Part shown: positions 4,170 to 10,141 of the stretch, one piece after another | How the letters are laid out: each line of letters starts with the position of its first letter | How positions within the stretch are numbered: the first letter of the stretch is position 1 | From: Deltaproteobacteria bacterium | GTDB lineage: Bacteria > Desulfobacterota > GWC2-55-46 > DRQE01 | Direction: 5' to 3' | DNA: 10,141 nucleotides | Assembly: GCA_030636245.1 (NCBI GenBank) | Contig: DAOVXI010000044.1 | Location: forward strand, 1 to 10,141 | The notes under the pieces: model-generated | Told to the model about the DNA's origin: nothing | Seen by the model: only the letters and a program-made list of their open reading frames with translations | Databases searched by the model: none | Position numbers and translations under genes: made by a program

Positions 4170-6197
4170 ATGTCACAGGAAAACGATAACTCACTAAAGG
4201 AATTTCTCGCTGAAAGCGAAGAGATAATCGAAGAGCTGAGTAACGACCTTATGAAGCTTGGCTCGAGCGCCGAAGCCGGAGAAAAGGCCGACCCCGGCGT
4301 TTTAAACTCTATATTCCGCTCCGCTCATTCTCTTAAAGGGCTCTCCGGCATGTTCGGCTTTGAGCCGATGCTCAACCTTACCCATAACCTGGAAGAGTTA
4401 CTGGATGCCCTGAGGCTCGGCAAGATCACCTTCGGCCCTGCCATAGTAGACACACTTTTTGAAGCAATAAGCATTGTTCAATCCATGCTGGAATCGAAGA
4501 GCGCAGGCAAACCGGTTGAGGTTGACATAGACCCTATAGTAAGCAAACTTTCCGAAACAATAAATGCAAACCAAAAGGGCGAAGAACTTTCGGCCGAGAA
4601 CTCCGGCATTGATCAAGGCATACTTGATGTGCTTACTGAGTATGAGGAACACCGCCTGAATGAAAGCATAAGCGAGGGACTTAACATATTTAAGGTCCAG
4701 GCGAGCTTTCCCATAGCAACCTTTGACCAAGGGCTTGAAGAGATCTCAGAGCTTCTAAAACAAATGGGTGAGATAATAACAACGCTGCCCACACCCGGCG
4801 CCACTCCGGGCGAGACGATCAACTTTGATATTGTCGTTGCCACAAAGACAACACAAGAAAAACTTGATGAAACAATAGACAATGATAAGGTTGTCGTAAC
4901 GCTTGCATCCGGTGGCAAGGAAGCCGCCGCAGAGGAAAAGGTCGAGACAGCCGCGGCAGCCGCACCTACGGCAGCTTCACTTGACGAGGGCCTTAAAAGC
5001 ATAAGCCGTACCGTCAGGGTCGATATAGCAAAACTTGACGAGCTTATGCATATGGTTGGAGAGCTTGTTCTCACCAAGGGCTCGATCCACGCTATGGCTG
5101 AGGTAATGAAGTATAAAGCGGAGACGGCAAACTACGGAATAGACCTGCAGAAGACAAATAAAACATTTGAAAAAATACTCGCCCAGCTTCAGGAAGGCCT
5201 TATGGAGGCCCGCATGGTACCGCTTGGGCAGGTCTTTGATAAACTTTCAAGAACTATTCGTAAACTCGGCAGGGATATCGGCAAAGAAGTAACGCTTGAT
5301 ATCCGCGGCGCTGAAACAAAACTTGATAAGCTTATTGTGGAAGAACTTGCAAGTCCTCTAATGCATATCGTGCGCAACAGCATGGATCACGGACTCGAGT
5401 TCCCCGAAGAGCGAGAGGCCTCCGGAAAACCGAGAAAGGGAACCATAACCTTTGACGCATTTCAAAGCGGCAACCACGTTATAATAGAGGTAAGTGATGA
5501 CGGCAAGGGGATAGACAGGGATAAGATACTTGATAAAGCAATTGAAAAAGGACTTGTCAGTAAAGGCGAACGTGTCAAGGAAGAGGATATCCTTGAGTTT
5601 ATGTTCATGCCCGGCTTCAGCACCAGCGACGAGGTGAGCGAGCTCTCCGGCAGGGGTGTCGGCATGGATGTTGTTAAGCAAAACATAGCTGAGATATCAG
5701 GCATGGTCGAGATAGACTCAACCAAAGGTAAAGGTACAAAGATAATACTAACGCTTCCTATGACACTTGCAATAATAAAGGCGCTCATGGTCGAAGTATC
5801 AGGTAAGAACTTCGCCATACCGCTAAACCCTGTACTTGAGAATTTTTTGCTCGAAGACACCCACATTGAAACAATAGAGACAAAAGAATTTGTACACCTT
5901 AGGAACTCAACGGTGCCGCTTATAAGGCTGAACAGTTTTCTTGGCCTCTCCACGGAAAACAGTGCAAGCAAGTACGTTGTTGTTGTCGGACTTGCGGATA
6001 AAAAACTCGGCCTTGTTGTTGATGAACTGATGGGTCAGCAGGACGTTGTTATAAAGACCACCGGTAAACGCCTCGGCGACGGCAACGTTATCGCGGGCGC
6101 TACCGAGTACCGGCAGGAAACCATACTTGCTTTGGACGTAGGTGCCATAATCGAGGAGTGTTCCGGTGAACACGTAAACGTAAAGGTCGAAAGCTAA
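4170..6197 (+). CDS. cheA: Chemotaxis histidine kinase CheA
   Basis: This 675-residue cytoplasmic kinase autophosphorylates and passes phosphate to receivers. Domains in order: an HPt/P1 domain (1-110) with phosphohistidine His53 in SAHSLKG; a P2-like receiver-docking region (about 150-245); an Ala/Glu-rich linker (about 250-275); the P3 dimerisation helices (about 279-350); and the P4 HATPase domain. P4 has an N box HIVRNSMDHG (His399, Asn403), a G1 box DDGKG (443-447), a GFST segment, a G2 box GRGVG (494-498) and GKGT. A CheW-like P5 domain (about 535-675) couples to CheW. The start is ATG 4170 with GGAG 5 nt upstream. There is no fused receiver, unlike many Frz- or Pil-type CheA proteins. 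It follows the CheY-like gene by 20 bp, consistent with one transcript. All catalytic motifs are intact, so it should be active. Confidence 0.96.
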   Translation: MSQENDNSLKEFLAESEEIIEELSNDLMKLGSSAEAGEKADPGVLNSIFRSAHSLKGLSGMFGFEPMLNLTHNLEELLDALRLGKITFGPAIVDTLFEAISIVQSMLESKSAGKPVEVDIDPIVSKLSETINANQKGEELSAENSGIDQGILDVLTEYEEHRLNESISEGLNIFKVQASFPIATFDQGLEEISELLKQMGEIITTLPTPGATPGETINFDIVVATKTTQEKLDETIDNDKVVVTLASGGKEAAAEEKVETAAAAAPTAASLDEGLKSISRTVRVDIAKLDELMHMVGELVLTKGSIHAMAEVMKYKAETANYGIDLQKTNKTFEKILAQLQEGLMEARMVPLGQVFDKLSRTIRKLGRDIGKEVTLDIRGAETKLDKLIVEELASPLMHIVRNSMDHGLEFPEEREASGKPRKGTITFDAFQSGNHVIIEVSDDGKGIDRDKILDKAIEKGLVSKGERVKEEDILEFMFMPGFSTSDEVSELSGRGVGMDVVKQNIAEISGMVEIDSTKGKGTKIILTLPMTLAIIKALMVEVSGKNFAIPLNPVLENFLLEDTHIETIETKEFVHLRNSTVPLIRLNSFLGLSTENSASKYVVVVGLADKKLGLVVDELMGQQDVVIKTTGKRLGDGNVIAGATEYRQETILALDVGAIIEECSGEHVNVKVES

Positions 6198-6245
6198 AGA
6201 TAAGAACGCAACACCTGTCTTTAAAAACAAATCGGATGGAATGAA

Positions 6246-7061
6246 ATGTACGAAGGATTTTATAACCTAAACAGAAAGCCTTTCCAGAAAACACCGGACC
6301 CGGAGTTTCTCTTTATGAGCAACTCGCACAGGGAAGCCCTCGCAAGGCTTAAATACGGTGTTGAGGAAAGAGAGATAGTCGTTATAACAGGCGATGTGGG
6401 GTGCGGCAAAACCACTCTTTCAAGAGCGCTTATGGATTCGCTTGATGAAAGATATAAAGTTATAGCTCTTGTGGGACCGCTATTTGTTCCGGGCGAACTC
6501 CTAAGGCTTGTTGCCATGAAGCTCGGCATTGACGAACCATCACCTTACAGAACAGAACTTTATGACCAGATCGGTACTCTTTTTTTCGAGTACTACCAAA
6601 AGGGAGAGTGTCCGGTAATACTTGTTGATGAAGCACAACTCATTCCCGGAAAAGAAGGTCTTGATGAACTAAGGCTCTTAACGAACGTACAACTTGATGA
6701 CATGAACCTTTTTTCTCTCGTCATGCTTGGCCAACCCGAGCTTAAGGCAAGGCTCTTGTCAGGCTACAACGAACCATTTAGGCAAAGGGTCGGCATTCAA
6801 TATCACATCGATCCGCTTAAGTTTAATGAGGTTTACAGGTACATCAGTTTCAGGCTTGAGAAAGCGGGCAGGACTGAAGAGCTTTTTACTGACGATGCCA
6901 TTGAACATATATATAAATTCTCAGGAGGGGTTCCGAGGAAGATCAATAACATCGCCTCTAACGCCCTGCTTGAGGGCTTTGGAAAGGAAGCTCAACTCAT
7001 AGGCAAGGACATTATCATCGACGTTGCACGGGACTTTGGCCTTGTTGCTTGGCAGTCATAA
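6246..7061 (+). CDS. ExeA/GspA-like AAA+ ATPase
   Basis: This 271-residue protein is a P-loop ATPase of the ExeA (GspA, MshM-like) family. It begins with the family's typical 'MYEGFYNLNRKPF.KTPDPEFLF' signature and continues 'HREALARLKYGV'. The Walker A motif GDVGCGKTT contains Lys55. Walker B is VILVDEAQ (Asp128-Glu129). A sensor-like segment VMLGQPELK lies near 158-166 and 'RQRVGIQYHIDPL' holds the likely arginine finger. ExeA proteins help place secretins or pilus machinery through the cell wall, but the classical ones also carry a membrane span and peptidoglycan-binding domain, absent here; this is the ATPase-only form. Its position between cheA and cheW suggests an energy-dependent positioning or output role in this pathway. 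The family call is firm; the role is inferred. Confidence 0.9.
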   Translation: MYEGFYNLNRKPFQKTPDPEFLFMSNSHREALARLKYGVEEREIVVITGDVGCGKTTLSRALMDSLDERYKVIALVGPLFVPGELLRLVAMKLGIDEPSPYRTELYDQIGTLFFEYYQKGECPVILVDEAQLIPGKEGLDELRLLTNVQLDDMNLFSLVMLGQPELKARLLSGYNEPFRQRVGIQYHIDPLKFNEVYRYISFRLEKAGRTEELFTDDAIEHIYKFSGGVPRKINNIASNALLEGFGKEAQLIGKDIIIDVARDFGLVAWQS

Positions 7062-7076
7062 CTACCTGATATTATT

Positions 7077-8084
7077 ATGGATATTTCAGAGATAAGAAGA
7101 AAGGCCAAGGCTCTCCAGGCAGAGGAAGACGCACGGAACGGCTCCAAGGCCACCCCTGCGGGCGCCGTGCCTGACGCTCACCTTACCGAGGCGCCGCCTG
7201 TGGTGGAAAGCTACATTGAGACGCCAACGATACAGGAGCAGCCCGGTGAATTGAGCGAGACTGAGGGCTTATTATCCGGGTATTCCGAGCAGGAGATTTT
7301 GGAGAATACGGGGAACACAGAGAATGACGCTTCCGGCGAAACCGCTGCGACAGAGCCCCTCATGCCTCCTCCTGCATATGATGACAGCAGCACGGATGAA
7401 GCCGCAGCAGAGCCTGAAGTTCCTGAAAGTACAGCTGAAACCATCAATGTCTCCAGTGTCTTGACCGGGGAAGAGGATGCAAAGGCTTTAGCCGAAGAGG
7501 CCGTCTCCAAGACATCACTCCTGGAGGCTACAGAGGAAAACATAGAGCAAGCTATAAAGGAAACAATAGACGTAGAGGAATTAAGAGAAGTAGTTGGGGA
7601 AAGCGCTCAACCTTCGAGCATCGAAGAAGAGGAAGAGAACGCCGAGGAGGCCACAGAGAAAGATGCGGACGAAATGGTCCAGGCCATAAGCTTCATGCTC
7701 GACAAAGAGGAGTACGCGATAGACGTTAAGTACCTAAAGGAGATCATACAAACCAGGACGCTTACCGATGTGCCCAGAGCGCCCGCCGGACTTATGGGTG
7801 TTTTGTCGCTGCGAGGGACCATTGTCCCGGTCATCAACCTACGCTTCCGTCTCGGACTTCCCGAAGACGACAACGGAGAGCAGATCATCATCATTAACGA
7901 CGGTGAGGGTTACATGGGCCTCCTGGTGGACAAGGTTAACCATGTACTGCGGATCAAAAAAGACACGCTCGAGCCCTCGCCTTCGCTTAACACCATAAAC
8001 GAAGATCTAATAAGCGCCCTTGGCCGTCACGACAGGGGAGCCTTTATATTGCTTAACATTGAAAGGTTTTTGGAGAAAGCATGA
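7077..8084 (+). CDS. cheW: CheW-domain coupling protein with long acidic N-terminal extension
   Basis: This 335-residue protein has a CheW domain only in its C-terminal part (about 198-335). The domain includes AISFMLDKEEYAIDVKYLKEI, VPRAPAGLMGVLSLRG and VPVINLRFRLGLP, the surface that joins receptors to the CheA P5 domain. The first 195 residues are strongly acidic low-complexity sequence (Glu, Ala, Thr, Ser, Pro), likely disordered, after a short charged start MDISEIRRKAKALQAEEDA that may be helical. Ordinary CheW is about 150-170 residues, so the tail more than doubles it. ATG 7077 is the first start after the ATPase gene and has no visible Shine-Dalgarno sequence, so translation may be coupled across the 15-nt gap. 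Its stop overlaps the next start (ATGA). The tail's role is unknown; it may be a tether or spacer. Confidence 0.92.
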   Translation: MDISEIRRKAKALQAEEDARNGSKATPAGAVPDAHLTEAPPVVESYIETPTIQEQPGELSETEGLLSGYSEQEILENTGNTENDASGETAATEPLMPPPAYDDSSTDEAAAEPEVPESTAETINVSSVLTGEEDAKALAEEAVSKTSLLEATEENIEQAIKETIDVEELREVVGESAQPSSIEEEEENAEEATEKDADEMVQAISFMLDKEEYAIDVKYLKEIIQTRTLTDVPRAPAGLMGVLSLRGTIVPVINLRFRLGLPEDDNGEQIIIINDGEGYMGLLVDKVNHVLRIKKDTLEPSPSLNTINEDLISALGRHDRGAFILLNIERFLEKA

Positions 8085-8596
8085 GTAAAGCAGGAGTAAC
8101 CCAGTTTGCGTGTTTTGAGATAGGCAACCAGACCTATGGTGCCGACATACAGGAAATACGTGAGATCATAACCAACAAGCCGGCGCTTCCGGTACCCAGG
8201 GCACCTGAGTTTATGGAGGGGATCATTAATCTCAGAGGCCAGGTGGTGCCGATCGTGGATATGCGTAAACGGCTTGGCGTTCCGCTTCCCTCGGAAGAGA
8301 ACTCGAGGAAGGAACGCATAATCATAATGAAGCTTAACAACAGAGAGATAGGCATAATAGTTGACGGAGTTGACAGGGTCATCTCCATTAGCGACGATAA
8401 CATAGACCCCTCTCCCGACATGTCGGCCGAGGTAGGGCCCGAGTACCTTAAGGGCGTGGCAAAGGACGGAAAGGATATGATAATGATCCTGGATATGAAC
8501 AAGGTTCTTACAACAACAGACCAAGTGAGGCTCGACTCCATAAACACAGCAGCCGCGAGCGAGCAGACGGAGGACAATAGTGGACGTAACGTGTAA
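8081..8596 (+). CDS. cheW: CheW chemotaxis coupling protein
   Basis: This 171-residue protein is a single CheW domain of normal length. It shows FACFEIGNQTYGADIQEIREII, VPRAPEFMEGIINLRG and VVPIVDMRKRLG, followed by an IIVDGVDRVISI segment. It bridges receptors and CheA in a signalling array and is the second CheW of the operon. The two are clearly diverged paralogues, this one lacking the acidic extension. Translation starts at ATG 8081 with GGAG 5 nt upstream, overlapping the previous stop by 4 nt. Its 3' end overlaps the next gene by 17 nt, so these three genes are probably translationally coupled. Two CheW proteins could let one CheA serve two receptor classes or compete for array positions; that is inference. 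Confidence 0.95.
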   Translation: MSKAGVTQFACFEIGNQTYGADIQEIREIITNKPALPVPRAPEFMEGIINLRGQVVPIVDMRKRLGVPLPSEENSRKERIIIMKLNNREIGIIVDGVDRVISISDDNIDPSPDMSAEVGPEYLKGVAKDGKDMIMILDMNKVLTTTDQVRLDSINTAAASEQTEDNSGRNV

Positions 8597-9962
8597 TAAC
8601 TGCATGACGACTTTCGCAATAGACGAAACAAAACTACCGGATGAACCGGTAAACTTACGCTGCTCTAACTGCGAACATATATTTGAGATAGTAAAAGGCT
8701 CCAGCGCACCGGTTGAGGAGCAAGCGGTCACGGATGAGTCCTTTGTTGTCTTGATAGCAACCGAAGAGACCTCTGTTGCCGAGAACATGAAAAAGCAGCT
8801 TGCAGACGAGAATGTCTCCATCATATCCGTGCGTGACGGGATAGAGGCCCTTGACGCGGTGGGCATGCACAAGCCGGGTCTTGCCGTTCTGGATGTCGCC
8901 CTTCCGAACCTCTACGGCTTTGAGGTCTGCGAACACATAAAGAACAACGAAGAGCTTAAGGACACAAAGGTCTTTCTCCTCGCATCCATATACGACAAGA
9001 ACCGCTACCGCAGGGCACCATCATCTCTTTACGGTGCGGACGAGTACCTTGAGCGTCACCACCTTGGCGACTACCTTATAGACCGTATCAAAACACTTGT
9101 TGCCATACGTGAAGGCCGTGCAACAGCGGACTCCATAAAGGCACCCCTGACCCCTGACATTGACTACGAGGCATCGGCTCCGACCCTCCTCCATGACGAC
9201 GCACCCGGTGCGGAACCGCCGCCGCTCTCCGAAACACCACAGGAGCTTCCCGAAGCGGAGGCTCCGAGCTTTTCCGACGAGCCGACCCAGGGAATCCCCG
9301 GTAGCGCTCATGTAGCGCCGCCGCTTCAAGAGCCAACGCCTGAGGAAGAAACAGGCTCGGTCTTTGGAGGAGCTGCTTTAGACGAGGTGCCGCCTTCGGC
9401 ACAACAGCCGCCGGAAGAACCGCAGGGCTTTGAAATTGACAAACCCACCGATATAGACCAAGAGGCAAAGGCCAGGGCAGAACGTGAGGCCTACAACAAG
9501 ACCTGTCTGCCCGAAGACATGACTCCGGAACAAGGTGAGGCACCAAACCCATATGAGTACCAGATCGACAAGCCGACCTTAAACGAACCATATACGGTCG
9601 ACATGCTCTCACCTGACAAAAGGCCGAGCGTTTCAGCACCCGCGCCAAAGATCGATGTTCCGGCACCGGCACAGACCGGCGCAACAGTGGCACCGCCTCC
9701 TGCTTCGGCCGAGGAAAGCCAGGAAGAGATCGCTGCAAAAAAACTTGCACGCATTATTGTCTCGGACATAATGCTATACAATATTGAAGAGGTAGACGAA
9801 GGTCTGCGTAAAGGTAACATTTTCAGTGTCCTTGAAGACGATGTCAGGGACGGGCTTAAGTTCATTCGAAAAAGGGTTCCAGAACATCTTCCGGCAGAGC
9901 AGTACCTGAAAGAGGCCCTCGAGGTAGTACTTAAGAAAAAGAAAGAGGAACTAGGCCTCTAA
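8580..9962 (+). CDS. Zinc-ribbon, degenerate receiver protein with conserved-looking C-terminal module
   Basis: This 460-residue protein begins with an MJ0042-type zinc ribbon (Cys5, Cys8, Cys28, Cys31). A receiver domain follows (about 55-172). The phosphoacceptor Asp105 is kept (AVLDVALPNLYGFEV), but the acidic pair is Thr61-Glu62, the switch Thr/Ser aligns with Ala135 and the conserved Lys aligns with Arg159, so normal phosphorylation is doubtful. Residues of about 185-385 form a Pro/Glu/Ala-rich linker holding two copies of the motif IDKPT (286-290 and 329-333). The last roughly 70 residues (AAKKLARIIVSDIMLYN to the KKKKEELGL end) form a charged helical module that I recall from other delta-proteobacterial zinc-ribbon proteins. 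The start is GTG 8580, with GGAGG (8569-8573) 6 nt upstream, inside the cheW 3' end. It may be an output or adaptor protein; the function is unknown. Confidence 0.88.
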   Translation: MDVTCNNCMTTFAIDETKLPDEPVNLRCSNCEHIFEIVKGSSAPVEEQAVTDESFVVLIATEETSVAENMKKQLADENVSIISVRDGIEALDAVGMHKPGLAVLDVALPNLYGFEVCEHIKNNEELKDTKVFLLASIYDKNRYRRAPSSLYGADEYLERHHLGDYLIDRIKTLVAIREGRATADSIKAPLTPDIDYEASAPTLLHDDAPGAEPPPLSETPQELPEAEAPSFSDEPTQGIPGSAHVAPPLQEPTPEEETGSVFGGAALDEVPPSAQQPPEEPQGFEIDKPTDIDQEAKARAEREAYNKTCLPEDMTPEQGEAPNPYEYQIDKPTLNEPYTVDMLSPDKRPSVSAPAPKIDVPAPAQTGATVAPPPASAEESQEEIAAKKLARIIVSDIMLYNIEEVDEGLRKGNIFSVLEDDVRDGLKFIRKRVPEHLPAEQYLKEALEVVLKKKKEELGL

Positions 9963-10049
9963 ATAACCCTCGACGCTGATTTTTTATTACTGGTTTTGCT
10001 TTCCTAAGATCTTTCTGCTTATACATTTATCGGGGCACTTCAAAAGTTG

Positions 10050-10080
10050 CGACAAGGGCCTTCGGGGTGTTGTCGGTTTT
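10050..10080 (+). terminator. Weak terminator-like hairpin after the chemosensory operon
   Basis: CGACAA (10050-10055) and TTGTCG (10070-10075) pair exactly, with CC-TTCG-GG at the tip and mismatches between, followed by GGTTTT. It lies 88 nt after the last stop codon. The imperfect stem and short T-run make it a tentative terminator. The rest of 9963-10141 shows no supported gene. Confidence 0.3.
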
Positions 10081-10141
10081 ACTGATATTAAAGGTATCCG
10101 CCGCCGAGCGTGTCTTAGCTGGAGGCTGACGTTGGCGCTAT

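Noticed and set aside
9963..10141. Small reading frames at the right edge, including a minus-strand frame ending ATFEVPR and a plus-strand frame with a hydrophobic stretch (GVLSVLLILKVSAAERVLAGG)
   Set aside because: The minus frame has a stop at 10140-10138 and no start; the plus frame lacks an ATG and Shine-Dalgarno sequence. Neither is better than chance in 179 bases.

Overview
The window joins two unrelated regions at a tRNA gene. The proteins suggest a delta-proteobacterium in the broad sense (Desulfobacterota, Desulfuromonadota or Myxococcota type). The pointers are a DUF4388/PATAN protein, an MJ0042-type zinc ribbon fused to a receiver, an ExeA-like ATPase beside CheA/CheW, and an integrase starting 'MGLYKRG..WWM' of a kind I associate with Geobacter relatives. 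This placement comes from recalled family resemblance, not a search. ATA (Ile) and AGG (Arg) codons are common throughout.

Left region (1-1876): the integrase end of an integrated element. Bases 102-478 hold five diverged repeat units. Each begins with a 23-nt hairpin of fixed geometry whose arms covary between copies. Superimposed on this, and running on into the coding sequence, are 27 ACGT tetranucleotides between 76 and 781, mostly in clusters spaced 10-12 bp, about one DNA turn. A small excisionase-like winged-helix gene (479-847) overlaps the start of a tyrosine recombinase. The recombinase is split by one frameshift near 1290 but keeps all its catalytic residues. A hairpin terminator (1889-1914) separates it from a tRNA-fMet gene on the minus strand (1925-2001), whose 3' end faces the integrase and is the likely attachment site. 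The element would extend leftward out of the window.

Centre (2002-2400): no convincing gene. It holds the tRNA promoter (minus strand), a good sigma70-type promoter for the chemosensory operon (2196-2224) and a roughly 170-nt leader with several inverted repeats.

Right region (2401-9962): a tightly packed seven-gene plus-strand chemosensory operon. In order it encodes a DUF4388 protein with a GAF-like C-terminus, a CheY-like receiver, CheA, an ExeA-like AAA+ ATPase, CheW with a long acidic N-terminal extension, a plain CheW, and a zinc-ribbon/degenerate-receiver protein with a long linker and a conserved-looking C-terminal module. CheA would autophosphorylate in a complex with the two CheW proteins and pass phosphate to the receiver. 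DUF4388, ExeA and the zinc-ribbon protein are non-standard partners. No methyl-accepting receptor, CheR, CheB or flagellar gene is in the window, so the output may be something other than flagellar rotation, such as pili, surface motility or development. The last 179 bases hold no clear gene and one weak hairpin.
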